Below, in pieces: positions 22,404 to 33,492 of a DNA stretch of 64,000 bases. Position 1 is the first letter of the stretch. Each line of letters opens with the position of its first letter. A program made the translations under genes and the position numbers. Under the pieces are notes generated by a model. That model was given only the letters and a program-made list of their open reading frames with translations. It was not told the origin of the DNA and ran no database searches. The DNA comes from Pollenia angustigena (lineage: Eukaryota > Arthropoda > Insecta > Diptera > Polleniidae), in NCBI GenBank assembly GCA_930367215.1, contig OV884056.1:90407285-90471284 (forward strand), in the 5' to 3' direction.

Positions 22404-23204
22404 TAATTCTCGTTCGATTAATCGAACAATTTTATACGAATTATTGTTCGAATAATTTAAAATTGCTTATTTTGATTAAAGGAATAATCGAATATTTATA
22501 CTGATTAATCGAATAATAATAATATTTAGTATTTCTGTTAAATGTTTAATTTTTTTTTAAGTTTTTATTCCAATAAACAAACCAAATGTCGACTTCTAGA
22601 ACAAGCCCGTTCTTTTTAACAAAATATTCCATGCGTTTCTCTCTGTAGAATAAGTTTGGTTTAAAAATATTGTACGAAGGATAAATCTAATAATGCTCAA
22701 TGCAACAGGTGTCCAAAAAATGTATAATTTTCTTCAACAACTCCACTAATTTACCACTTACACAGTAACTATAACATCGTACTTGAAGAAGATGCTCCAC
22801 CAACAAAATCAAAGGGGGCTGCAAGTGGTCCAATGAATAAATATTTCAAACAAGATACTTCGATCGATTCTCTAGAGGAAATTTTTTGCAGAAGCATAGC
22901 AGAGAATGGAATGTCCGTGAAAAGTTTCAAAAAATCCAAAGTTATATTGACTCTTTGAAAATCTTAGTGCCCGAAAGTGAAGCAACAATTTGGAGCTACA
23001 CTGACAAGTTTTATTTAAAAAATAATGTTTATTTACTCAAGTACTAATTTTTTCTCGTATTTTATAAAATTTCTGGACTTAGGATTATTCGATTACTCGA
23101 TTAATTTTAAAATTTTATTCGTTTATTCTAATAAGTTAAAAATGCCATATATCGATCAATCGTTTAATCGAACAAAAATAAAACCCAATTAATTGAACAC
23201 CCTA
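22404..23204 (+). mobile_element. Deleted hAT element with 8-bp duplication
   Basis: An 801-bp element flanked by identical 8-bp GTGAAGAG copies (22396-22403 and 23205-23212), the hAT hallmark. Termini begin TAATTCTCGTTCGATTAAT on the left and, inverted, TAGGGTGTTCAATTAATTG on the right, an imperfect pairing. It encodes only a transposase N-terminal remnant (22695-23020). ATTAATCGAA words flank both inner ends. Confidence 0.8.
22695..23020 (+). pseudogene. hAT transposase N-terminal fossil
   Basis: The frame gives AQCNRCPKNV, a stop, FSSTTPLIYHLHSNYNIVLEE, then a Pro/Lys linker, MNKYFKQD and SLEEIFCRSIAENGMSVKSF. This is the order of a BED-type zinc finger (CNRC, with the HLxxxH half degraded to HLHSNYN) and the following hAT dimerisation region. 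A TGA at 22956 ends it, but a shifted frame continues with SLKILVPESEATIWSYTDKFY, a further hAT-like block. The RNase-H-like catalytic domain and C-terminal dimer domain are absent, so the element is non-autonomous. Confidence 0.7.
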
Positions 23205-24002
23205 GTGAAGAGTATAAAAAGAGAATATAACAAGCCCGACCATATAGGGGTACACTCAAAATATTATGGAGTTAAATTCAAACGACAATTCATTTTAAAC
23301 AACTTAAAATTTACTTAAAAAACGGATCATTTACATTTCATTTAAAACAAATGATTTTTACATTCATTTTTAAATTTTTTATTTTTTGAACAGCATATTC
23401 CTTAAAATTGAATGATTTTTACTATTAAAAATATATTTTAAACGACAAAAATCAAACTACATAACAAAATAAATACGATAAAACATTATTTTTTGGTAGT
23501 TTGTTAGTTGAACAACAAACATAAATTTAAAAAAATAAAATTATTCATAAAATAACTACATTTTTATTCAATTTTAACAGAACAGAAAACGAATTTAATA
23601 ACTCACAATCAGTTACTGTAATAATTTTATAAGTGTATAGATGCAAAGACTGCAATGTCCACATTTAAAGTTTTTTATTTATTTATTTATTTAAGAATTT
23701 CTTGCTTATCCTACACAACAAGATATAAATCTTATAGTTAAAGTGCAGGAATTATATAAGTTTAAAACATAAAGGGGTAATCACACTCAAACGATTACGT
23801 TTGAAAAGAAAGAAAAAGAAAAAAACAAAATAGAGTACATTATAACAAAATGGAAAGGAAATAAACATTTAATTTAAAGAAAGATTAAATTTTAAATTGT
23901 AAGTTGGCTGAGTGTAACATATAAATTATAGATTCAAATAAACTAAACTAAATAAATAAAAAGCTTTGATGGCAAAAATTAATTGGTTTAGTTTTATGGG
24001 GT

Positions 24003-26822
24003 TTAGCTTATTGAATAATTAACTAATTGATTTCTAAAATTGTCCACATTGTTGTTTGTTTGGACATGATTGGGCAGTAGGTTCCAAAGACGGACAGAAT
24101 GAATAAAAAATTGATATTCAGATATCAGGCTGCGGTGTGTAAAGGTAATTATCTTATTTCCCCTGTTAGACCTTGCAAAGGTTAATCTGTTGTACAGATA
24201 TGGAGGATTCTTCGTATATATTATTTTATGTAGCATGTGCAATACCCTCATATCTAAAAGGTTTTTAAATGTCATGCCATAAAGTTTATTTGTGAACTGG
24301 GATATACTATCGTATTTTCCCAAACCAAAAACATATCTGATTATATTGTTATATGTTTTCTGTAACACATTTTTGCTACGAAAGTCGCAACTTGAGAACA
24401 ACTCGCAACCATATAAAAGTCGAGGCATTAAGTAAGTTTTGGCGATAAGTATTTTAAATTTTAAAGGCGCAAAGTATTGGGTAGGCCAAAGTTCACGTTA
24501 CCGTAGGTAGATGTTTGATGCAGTTTTATTAATATGGTCAGACCAATCTAAATTATTATTGAATATTACACCAAGATTTTTTGCCGAGCGTACACATTAA
24601 ATTTTTTCATTATTAAGCATAATGTCAATGTTTATATTAAAACGGATCGTTTTACGGTGAATGATAAGGCATTTGGATTTGCGGGGATTTATTAGAAGTC
24701 TATTAGCGGTTGCCCATCTACATATAAACACTTTCTAAGTCCTTATTTAATTTATGTACGTTGTCTGCAATATTTTTCACAGAACTGCCAATGTAAATTT
24801 GTACATCATCGGCATATAAGTGTAACTTAGAATATGATAAAGTTCGGGAAAGATCATTAACATACAACAAGAACAAAAGTGGTCCCAAAATTGATCCCTG
24901 TGGAACACCTTTGGTGACAGGGAGTGCAGACGAGTAACTACCGTTAATAACTACAGATTGGTAACGACTACCAAGATATGATTTAACTAGATTATTTGAG
25001 GTCCCTGATATACCAAATAGCTTTTTAAGTTTGAGGCAAAGCAGAGAATGGTCAATTGCATCGAAAGCTTTGAAGTGATCCAAAAGCACTAGTATATTAA
25101 CTTTCCCGATATCTATATCATATCGAATATCCTCACTCAGATTTAATAATGCTGTAACACAGCTATGCTTAGCTCGAAAGCCAGATTGGTGTGGCGTGAG
25201 CAAATTATGCCGATCAATAAATTCATTTATTTGTGTATACATAAGTTTTTCCATTATTTTGGAAAGATAAGTCAGAATTGCAATAACTCCGAGTTATTTT
25301 TAGGGACCGGAATAATCTTAGCATGTTTCCAGCTACTTGGAAAGACATTAGTAGTAAATATTGTGTTAAAAATGTGGGTTAAATAAGGTAGTAATCTTGG
25401 CAACAATATTCTTACAAATCGAGGGTCTAAGTTGTCATATCCGATTGCATTTGATTTTACAGACTTTAAGCAAGTTAAGACTTCATCATTATAGACACAT
25501 CGAAAATTAAATTGGATATTTGTTATACTATCTTCTAATGAGTTAATATAGTCATTTGTGTGTAAATCATCATTTGATGAGGGTATTGACGAAAAAATAA
25601 CGTTGTGGTCGTCGGCTGATAAATTGCTGTCAATATTTTTGGTATGATTACCGATTCCAATATCGCGTATAGTTCGCCATGTTGTTTTACTGTCAATAGC
25701 ACTTTTAAATCGTTCAGCATAGAAAGTAGTTTTTGTTTTTTTTATTTCCCGATTGACTTCCATTCTAATTCTACGAAATTCATCGCATGAAATAGGTGTT
25801 TTAAAACGCTTCCAGCGAGAATGCGCAACATCTCTTTTCTTAATTAAATTTTTAATGACTGGATTGAACCAGGGCCTAGTATTATCTTTGACAGTTTTTG
25901 TTTTGATTGGAACAAAGCGTTCATATAAATCAGAAATGTTATTCTCAAGAAAAGTGGTTTGCTGATTTTAAGATATCATATAAAATATATTATCCCAATT
26001 TATGGCTGCGACATGCTCATCTAACATTCCAAAGTTAATGTTTCTGAAGTCACGATATGAAAAGGTTTGGTCTAAACGTTTTAAATCAAAATCATATGAA
26101 GTGAAAATTAGGTCATGTTTGGAAAAACAAGGGACGGAAAGTTGCTCATAAACTTGAACTTTTGAGATGTTACAAACTAGAAAAAGATCAAGGAGAGTGT
26201 TGCATGTAGTAGTATAATGGGTTGGTGTATAGCGGTTGATAGATCCAATGCCAATTGAGAATAGGTTATCTGAGAGTGTGGTTTCAGTTAATAAATTTGA
26301 GTTAAAATCTCCGGCAATGACACAGTCCGCGTATAATAACGAAAGTTGTTCGAGATAATTGAAAAAGGTGTCCGTGGAAATATTTCGATTAGGCCGATAC
26401 ACACAACCAACAAGCAATTTTCTGTTAGAGGATACAATTTCAACGAACAGGTATTCAATTTTTGTTTTTACATTGGTGTTTGAAAGGTTTGAGGATATAA
26501 AATTACATTTTATATTATTTTTTATAAAAATTGCTACACCGCCACCACGAGTCTCACGATCAGCTCTAAAAATGTTATAACCATTAAGATTTATTAAAGT
26601 TACCGCCGCTGAGGGATTAAGCCAAGTTTCAGAAACACATATGATGTCCACTGAAGAATTCTCAAACATGAGTCTAAACTCGTCTGCTTTATTATTCAAG
26701 CTCTGTGCATTGATATGACACATGTTTATACCCTTCTTCAACTTAGTCAAGATACGCAGCATATACATTGAGCCTTCATTGGAACCAAAGGTCGTATTAT
26801 CCTGAATGTTCATCGTTATCAA
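24003..26822 (-). pseudogene. CR1/L2-like ORF2: endonuclease and reverse transcriptase
   Basis: From 26822 downward the frame shows the APE-type endonuclease: CHINAQSLNNK, CVSETWLN, RGGGVAIF, VGCVYRPN, AGDFNSN and LLDLFLV. The final SDH is replaced by SKHD, a likely inactivating change. A TAA at 25968-25970 interrupts the frame, which then continues (RPWFNPVIK, RWKRFKT, NREIKKTKTTFY) to 25272. A short deletion shifts the frame. The reverse transcriptase block (25254-24718) has HQSGFRAKHSC, LDHFKAFDAIDHSLL, GVPQGSILGPLLFLLYVND and the catalytic LYADD. Another one-base shift near 24718 leads to NRLLINPRKSK, then two in-frame stops, then the thumb and C-terminal part (24428-24003; MPRLLYGCELF, RLWNLLPN). 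The intact gene would nick target DNA and prime reverse transcription there. Confidence 0.88.
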
Positions 26823-27046
26823 TACGAAGTTTTATTAAATAACAAACAACAATGGTAAGGGGTAAAGTTAGTCGCATTTTGATGATGGCATTCATTTTGT
26901 TTAAAATTATTTCATAGCTAAGATCATTAGTTAATAAGCGTAAAATATGCAAATAATATAAAAGGAGTATTAAGGTAAATAAGGTAAATAACACGAAAAT
27001 GTTAAGCATAAATAATATATAAGTAAAAAAATACAATAATGCGTGG

Positions 27047-27259
27047 TTAATTATTAGACGGAAGAAAAAATGCATCCAATTGCTCGATGAAGTCTATGCG
27101 CACCGGCTGTTCTGTACTTTCATTTTTTACATACACTATTCCACGCATTGTGAATACTGATTGTAGGTTTTTGTTCTTCTTAAGGCGTAGTGCAGATATA
27201 AAAATATTATAATTATTTGACGTTAAATTCTCATTAATGTAGATGAGCTCAAAGTACAT
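27047..27259 (-). pseudogene. ORF1 C-terminal remnant of the CR1-like element
   Basis: Seventy codons beginning MYFELIYINENLTSNNYNIF, then ALRLKKNKNLQSVFTMRGIVYVKN. This NENLT..(A)RxLKKxxxLxxVxTxxGxVxVK pattern is that of the baculovirus-FP-like C-terminal domain found in ORF1 proteins of many insect non-LTR elements, which bind element RNA. A stop three codons before the Met shows truncation. It precedes ORF2 by about 225 bp on the same strand. Confidence 0.65.
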
Positions 27260-27370
27260 TAATATTTATGTATTGTATATCTGCTATTCAGTAAATAAGA
27301 ATATGATGAAGATATGACGCAAGTTTCAACCAAATCGATATAGCGGTTTGCTGGCAATTATAATAATAAA

Positions 27371-27718
27371 ATTGGAGATTGCTGTGTTTGCTCTAATCAA
27401 ATGGACATTGCTGCTTTTTTAGCATTGGCAAGTACTTAAAAAAATCAGTAGTTATAAAATTCTTAAACTTAACAAATGCTTAGTTTTTTCTTGATTGATT
27501 TGGAGGAACTTCATAACAACTTAGCTCCATAATGACGACTAATGACAAAGGTATAAAATGAACAATAAAACTAACTAATTTGTTGTATTTTTTAATTTCT
27601 TTTTAGTTTTGTTTTGCAAAAAAGAAACAAAATAAAAAACTAGCATGCATTTTCGAAAATAGTTGAGAGAAAAAGAGCTTAACAAACTGTGATCATTGCA
27701 AAAACGACAATCTCCAAT
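27371..27718. mobile_element. MITE inside the long-TIR element
   Basis: Left terminus ATTGGAGATTGCTGTGTTTGC; right terminus GCAAAAACGACAATCTCCAAT. About 348 bp, non-coding. AATGGACATTGC occurs just inside the left end and just outside the right end. Confidence 0.6.
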
Positions 27719-28184
27719 GGACATTGCCGTTCTTGCATCAATTCTTAATTTTTAAACATACTTTTTTATGGGATAAAAGTGTTTCTGGTAATGTAATATT
27801 CACTAATTAAGGCTAGATTACACTATTATACTTTGTATTAATACATGTCAAAAACTCAAGTAATATGACAAAGTGTGATAGTGTGAATGCAATGTGTCAC
27901 GAAAATGACAAGTATTATGAAAAAAGTTTGATATCCCATACGACTTCATTGTTTTTTGAAAAATTGCTAAACTATAATACTTTTCATTGGATCAGGGTTG
28001 CATTTTCTTCATGTGTGAGTGTTAATACTTTGTGTGATGGTGTGAACGCAAACTGTCATGTTACATTAGATTTTTTGACAGTCGCATCAAAACTCATTAG
28101 ATTTCTATCTCACAAAGTATTATGGAATACGTAAGACTTGTGAGATACAACTAAGAGGTATTATTACTTACGTTTGTGAAAAAA
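27719..28184. other. Interior of the long-TIR element, unassigned
   Basis: An 89-codon plus frame (27865-28134) has no recognised features. The repeated words ACTTTGT, GTGTGATxGTGTGAA and CAAAGTATTAT suggest internal duplication. Confidence 0.35.
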
Positions 28185-28621
28185 GTGGACTTTGCAGTCT
28201 TTGCATCTATACGCCTCATATGATACTCTACACCACAGTATTAAAAAACACATCATGCTTACACTCATAAAATTGTCACAGTAACTGATTGTGGGTTATT
28301 AAATTCGATTTCTGTTCTGTTAAAATTGAATAAAAATATAGTTATTTTTCGAATAATTTTATTTTTTAACATTTATGTTTGTTATTCAAAAAACAAACTA
28401 CCAAAACATAATGTTTTATCGTTTTTATTTTGTTATGTTGTTTTATTTTTGTCGTTTAAAATATATTTTTTAATAGTAAAAATCATTCAATTTTAAGGAA
28501 TATGCTGTTCAAAAAATAAAAAATTTAAAAATGAATGTAAAAATCATTTGTTTTAAATGAAATGTAAATGATCCGTTTTTTAAGTAAATTTTAAGTTTAA
28601 CTACATAATATTTTGAGTGTA

Positions 28622-28860
28622 TGTGTCCATATAAATATGGATTTATCTATGTTTTTAAACTTCATTAAAATCGGTTTGCAAGTTTGTGAGACACAGAAAT
28701 TGCCCCCTACCTCCCCTTGTGCTCCTATTTTTTAAAAACTGTATAGCTAATGTGTCCCTATAGATATGGATCTATCTATGTTTTAAATTTCATTAAAATC
28801 GGTTTGATAGTTTCTGAGAGGAAGAAATTTCCCCCTATCTTCCCTCATGGTCCTACGATT
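28622..28860 (+). repeat. Two-unit tandem repeat, about 127 bp
   Basis: Unit 1 from about 28624 and unit 2 from about 28751 both read TGTGTCC.TATA, ATATGGAT.TATCTATGTTTT, TTCATTAAAATCGGTTTG, TGAGA and CCCCCTA.CTTCCC-like words in order. Confidence 0.7.
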
Positions 28861-28864
28861 TGGC

Positions 28865-29135
28865 CCATTTTCAATAGGCTTTCCTTGTGCCAATAAGAAC
28901 CTATGTCCCAAATTTTATCAAATTATCACCAAAATTGCGACCTGTACTTTGCGCACATGGTTACATGGACAGCCAGCCAACCAGCCAGCCGTACGGGCAT
29001 CGTTAGTTCGACTCAGAAAGTGATTCTGTTTACTTCGGTATACTTTAAGGTGGGTCTAGGACCAATATTTTAAGGCGTTACACACATCAGCACAAATGCA
29101 TAATACCCTCTCCACTATTGTGGTGTGGGTATAAA
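28865..29135 (+). repeat. Dispersed fly repeat, copy 2
   Basis: Plus-strand copy of the repeat at 17040-17330, better preserved: CGACCTGTACTTTGCGCACA, CAGCCAGCCAACCAGCC, GACTCAGAAAGTGATTCTG, GGTGGGTCTAGGACCAATAT and CATAATACCCTCTCCACTAT, ending near GTGGTGTGGGTATAAAA. It follows the tandem units directly and may be part of the same element. Confidence 0.65.
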
Positions 29136-31449
29136 AAGCTCTATGGTATACGGGCAAAAATTAGAGGAAATGGTAGTTTTTGCTCATATCTAAGCCATTT
29201 GTGAACCGCTCTCTCTGAATTTAAATAGCATACTATTCCAGACTATATGTGATATAAATATATAGCAACCTAGTCCCCATCGTATCTAAGGTCTTCGGAA
29301 AATCCGTTTCAATATATACACATACATTGCTATATCAACTTCGCTACTCAAAAGAACTTAAATAGATATATTTAATAGAATCTAAGATCAATATAATAAA
29401 AATTGCAAACGAACTAATAAACCTTTATATTCCCTTTCCTCATATAGTGAAGGGCTACAATAAACAGTTGTTTGTGGTTACAATTTACCTATTGCCTTCT
29501 GTTTTAATATTGACAGTGTAAACACAGTGTGTTTAATTTTATTCAGCCAGTTAACTGAAGGTGGGGTTGTAGCTCTTTGATACAATCTCTTAAAAATAGT
29601 TAGATATAAATATTTAGTAAGAATTATTTTTTTGTTCTTAACAATTACTAATCATTATTAATTTATTCATCTTATGATTATAGTTATTTTGTCTGGAGAA
29701 TTTTTAATTAAATTGATGTAGAAAATTATTTAGTTTGAGAGAAAGGAGGGAAAAACACAACTAAACAAACAAGTAACGCTCATCTTAACTATAGACGAAT
29801 ATTGAATATTGATGAAATTCCATGTTTTACCTGGGGCAATTGTTGTAAGATGTTATAAAATTTGTATGGGAGATTACAAAATATCGCGTAAATATTGCAA
29901 CATCTTAATATTAAATTTGATATATCGATAGAAAAATAAACATTTAAAATTATTATAATAGAGCAAAAAAAGTAAGAAAACATTTCTTGTATTTTGTGTG
30001 ACCTGTGCCTTAATTTCTTAAAGGAATTTTACATCTTACATCTAAATATATATAAATTATAAAAATCCACTATGATTAATGTTACTCAAAAATTGCACTA
30101 GCCCATATTTTTTTTTTTTTTTAATCAGCTTTTGCTAACGTCTACTCTAAATGAAATGAAAGTAAACTTAGCAATAGCCAAAGAATATTGGAGTTTTAAT
30201 ATTTTGAGCGAACTTCTAAAACTTACTTATAACGGGACTTTAAAGTCACAAATTCAAAACTTTGAAGATACAAGTCTTCAAACAACTTTCATATACATAC
30301 ATATAAACAACATATCAATCGGTAGAAAACACTTTTAAAAACTTTGTCATTTAAAATTAGAGGGTTTCAGGAAATAGCGTTTTTTTAAACGCTAAAATCG
30401 ATCCATTATTAGTCTAGATAAAATCTAACATTTTAAAAATTACTTTATTATAAATCAGATTGTTTTATAACTTGACATTTGTATGGTATCAAGAAATATC
30501 GAGAAAGGAAGTTGTTCAGTTTTATTTTTTTTAGAGACCTTCCTCACTCTTTCTTTGGGAAAGGAAGCTGCTTATTATAGATCTTATTTTGATTGAACTA
30601 TTCGAAGGTTGCTATGCTATTTTGAGCCCTGGCAACACTGAGTGCATACCGGTTCCATCTGACATTTGAAATTGAGAGTTTGATATTTTTAACCAAAGTA
30701 TACTTTTTAACCATAAACTTTTTTCAATCACAACTTTTGTTGATGGCATGCAAGCTGTTGTGTTCAAAACGATGTTTATTGTGCCAAAATTTGATTGTTG
30801 CAAAATCATTTTTTAAATTCTTGACATTGAGAACATTAAGTAAAATACAGAACGATTTTAGAGTATATATAAAAAAATAAATAATTAACACTGAACAAAT
30901 CTCTTAAATATATTAAAGTTGAGTCGAAAGGATTTTTTTTATACATTACTCGTCTTTATAATGTAGAACGGATTTTGACTGTCTATTCGTACATCAAACG
31001 ATTACTTTGAACAACAACAAACTCATATACCCAATTTTTACATTATTGTTAATTAAAAAAAAAAAACTAATTTTAGTACGCGTTTACGATCAACGTCATA
31101 AAGGTACTTATAACTCGCAACTTTATTATTTTAATGTGCTGCCTGATATTAAAAACAGTTAATAATATTAAATCATCTTGTATTAGCCGTAATAATAAAA
31201 ATTTATAATGTTTTTTATTTGTTTTAAACAAGTATTTTTTGTTGTCTGACGTACTTAAACTTGTTTTTATGTCCCATTAAAAATTTTGTAAATCATCTAT
31301 AATCAGTTTTAAAAATATTTCTTTTTTGGGGCACTTCAATATGCATTAAAATCCCATTGCCAATTTCTTGAAGCATTTATAAGCAGAGTCCGAAAAGAAA
31401 CTGTACACTAACGTAGTGTATTATTTTGAAAACACAAACTCTAAAACTT
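29136..31449. other. Unassigned A+T-rich stretch
   Basis: No coding motif recognised. The short frames here (60-68 codons) have no domain features. A poly-T run lies near 30110. Confidence 0.4.
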
Positions 31450-31670
31450 CTTTTAGTGTACGTGAATTTGTAAACAAAAAAAAAATAAGGTGCTCAACGA
31501 TTGTGAGCTGCACAGATACTAAGATTATGTTCCGATCTTGTTTAAGCGTACGCGTAGTGTTCTTTAAGCATACGGGTTGCTTTTTTCATGTGATCGCGTA
31601 GCGTACTTTAAGCGCAACCGTTCTGTTTTAGTGTACGCGTAGTGAACTTTTAATGTGCGTGTTGTGCTGA
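31450..31670 (+). repeat. Degenerate short tandem repeats
   Basis: Motif TTTAAGCGTACGCGTAGTG and variants (TTTTAGTGTACGCGTAGTG, TTTAAGCATACGGGTTGC, TTTAAGCGCAACCGTTC, TTTTAATGTGCGTGTTGTG) recur roughly every 20-40 bp. C+G-rich words in an A+T-rich setting stand out. Confidence 0.6.
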
Positions 31671-32084
31671 CAATACGTGGGGTTTTTTAATTTTCCAGAA
31701 CCTTTCGAGATTTCCGGTATGCTTTTTTAGTTTCTTTTTTTCACAGCTTCCATGATTACAAACTATGTAACTTTCGTCGATTACATTTAAAAACTTGCTT
31801 TATAATTAAATGCCAAATTATCACAAAAAAAAGCATAACGACTAAAGTCAACTGCAAATGCAATTATCAATCAAAAGCAATTATTTCCCTTTTATATCTA
31901 GAATCTTTGGAAGCCCAATTTCAACCAACACACGAACAGGCAAACCAACGGACGGACATCGTTAAATCAATTTGACAAGACATTTAATCCAATAGCCGAT
32001 CAAGGCCGACCATTTGATACCACACAACACAGTATTTAGAGAGAAATATTAAAAAGTGTACCGTATTTCCGGCTAATGGGCAAC

Positions 32085-32230
32085 CATAACACGGCAAAAC
32101 AAAATTATGTCAATAGGTTCAGATTCATATAAGAGTTTTTTGTGCCGAATATTATCTAGATATTTTCATCTATATGAAATTTGTTCACCTTCAAGTGATT
32201 TAAAGGAGGGGGTTGGTATGGGGTCTATGG
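32085..32230 (+). repeat. Dispersed repeat, uninterrupted copy
   Basis: Matches the joined flanks of the 1786-2709 element (1700-1785 plus 2710-2790): CGGCAAAACAAAATTAT, AAGAGTT..TTGTGCC, AATATTATCTA, then TCAAGTGATTTAAAGG..GGG and GGTCTATGG. It supplies the pre-insertion site. Confidence 0.65.
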
Positions 32231-32865
32231 TCAATTATGGGCCATGATATTTCCATGATATAGTATAAATTATAAAAGTTATCGTTTACAAGTTTTATAT
32301 GAATACCAACATATATATGGACGTTATGACACTTTCAGCTACTTTCGGGATTGGTATTTTTACGAGAGCTATGTGAGACGAGTTATGTTGAAATAAGATA
32401 TTTTTGGACCAAATTTAATCTTATTACCAACCAAATAAGATGATGTTTGAGCTTAAAAAATTTGTTACAGAAAAAAATTTCACCAAAATTTTTTCAATTA
32501 ATTCAATAATGCTGTTTCAAAAAAATTTTTTAATTGTTTCAATTAATTTGCCCTAATTGAAAATAAAAACTATAATGTTCAAAATACTTAAAAGTTTGAA
32601 ACAATTTTTTATTTGTTTCAATTAACTTTGCTGATTTAAAAAAAAAACATTTTGATTTGTGTTTAGGTTTTTATAGCCTCTTTTGCTGGTGGTCACATTT
32701 CAATTAAACTTATTGATTGAAACTGAACAGCAAGAAAAGCTCAAACTTACAAATATGTTAATTGATATGATAAATTTGTTTGCAGGCGAAAAATCCGTAC
32801 GGTATTTAATTAATAGTTAAGCATTTCTTACAAATTTGTTAATTGAAGCCGGATTTAGATGAGCT
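32231..32865. other. A+T-rich, iterated TTTCAATTAA words
   Basis: From 32460 to 32760 TTGTTTCAATTAA and TTTGAAACAATT words alternate, as in other A+T-rich elements in this window. Ends not resolved. Confidence 0.4.
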
Positions 32866-33110
32866 CAGGGGCCTAATTCAGGCAGTCGTGATGGAATACT
32901 TTCTCGATTCGAAAGCAATTTTATTTCTAATTCTTGCAGTCTATACTGAACGAATCGAAATTATTGTTTCAGTATTGTGAAACTCAAATTAATGCTTTAC
33001 AGCACTGAAAAAATAATTCGATTCGTTCGGTATTGACGGAAATAATTAGATATTAATTTGCTTTCGAATCGAGAAAGTACTCGATCACTACTGCCAGAAT
33101 CAGGCCCCAG
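32866..33110. mobile_element. MITE, CAGGGGCCTAATT ends
   Basis: Left arm CAGGGGCCTAATTCAGGCAG, TACTTTCTCGATTCGAAAGC; right arm GCTTTCGAATCGAGAAAGTA, CTGCCAGAATCAGGCCCC. About 245 bp, nearly all pairable, including an inner CGAACGAATCGAA/TTCGATTCGTTCG pair. The outer CAGGGGCCTAATT also ends the element at 37823-38038. Its right arm supplies the first codons of the 33058-33492 frame. Confidence 0.75.
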
Positions 33111-33111
33111 G

Positions 33112-33492
33112 CCTGTGCCTTATTGCAATGTGCGCACTTTCGAATCTTTCGCTTCTATTAGTGAAAGTGTAGTGAATTATCCGAATTTGTTGATTTCACG
33201 GCTCCGGGCGCTATGGCCGTATGAAGGTTATAAACTGGACGATATGTTGTTTCAACATACGAGACGACAATCGCTCACCAAGATTATGCGATTTGAAGTT
33301 GTTAGACTTTTTTTGTTTGTCTTTGGCAAAAACCGTATCTACGCGGATCATTTTAAAGCCAACATTTGTGTAGTTATCACCGAGATATCGCCCGAAATGT
33401 GCGAAAAAGTAGTCGAAAATTTCCTCAAAGGGATCGCCTGCCGCAACCAAACTAGAGGCGATCATTTCAATGACATTGTATTTGCTACGTAA
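33112..33492 (+). pseudogene. Mariner-like transposase fossil
   Basis: Within one open frame (33058-33492) the first 18 codons come from the adjacent MITE. The rest is transposase: CNVRTFESFASISESVVNYP (N-terminal DNA-binding region), then, after deletion, KLDDMLFQH at the place of the second catalytic Asp block (its QDGA is lost), then YADHFKANICVVITEISPEM, CEKVVENFLKG and RGDHFNDIVFAT, the usual C-terminus of this transposase group. The middle (for example FEVVRLFLFVF) reads out of the ancestral frame. Nucleotide similarity to 13436-14030 is clear (GACGATATG.GGTTTCAACA, CACCAAGAT.ATGCGATTTGA), so both derive from one family. Dead despite being open. Confidence 0.75.

Larger units (their letters stand above)
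23671..27262 (-). mobile_element. 5'-truncated CR1/L2-like non-LTR retrotransposon
   Basis: Oriented on the minus strand. The 3' end is an AAAT tandem tail (23673-23693 on the plus strand reads TTTA repeats), as in CR1-type elements. Upstream come a 3' untranslated part (to 24002), a damaged ORF2 (24003-26822) and the last part of ORF1 (27047-27259). A stop lies just before the ORF1 remnant and nothing of ORF1 continues further, so the copy is 5'-truncated near 27262. It sits inside the long-TIR element, next to the inner edge of its left arm. Confidence 0.85.
23253..28619. mobile_element. 5.4-kb element with about 0.4-kb TIRs, TA duplication
   Basis: Left terminal repeat 23253-23664 and right terminal repeat 28185-28619 are inverse copies. 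Both start CACTCAAAATATTATG, then share TAAAAAACGGATCATTTACA-like, CAGCATATTCCTTAAAATTG and AGTTACTGT..CAATCAGTTACTG segments, down to the inner words GTGGAC/GTCCAC. TA flanks both ends (23251-23252, 28620-28621). The arms differ by indels: about 49 extra bases near 28211-28260 on the right and about 25 extra near 23280 on the left. The interior holds a CR1-like retrotransposon (23671-27262), a MITE (27371-27718) and unassigned sequence. No transposase was found, so it is non-autonomous or has lost its gene. Confidence 0.85.

Noticed and set aside
26359..26580. Plus-strand frames within the CR1-like ORF2 (26359-26580, 25165-25386, 25753-25965)
   Set aside because: Shadows of the minus-strand endonuclease/RT coding region.
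27865..28134. Possible transposase remnant inside the long-TIR element
   Set aside because: The 89-codon frame contains internally repeated words and no DDE-type or DNA-binding motif.
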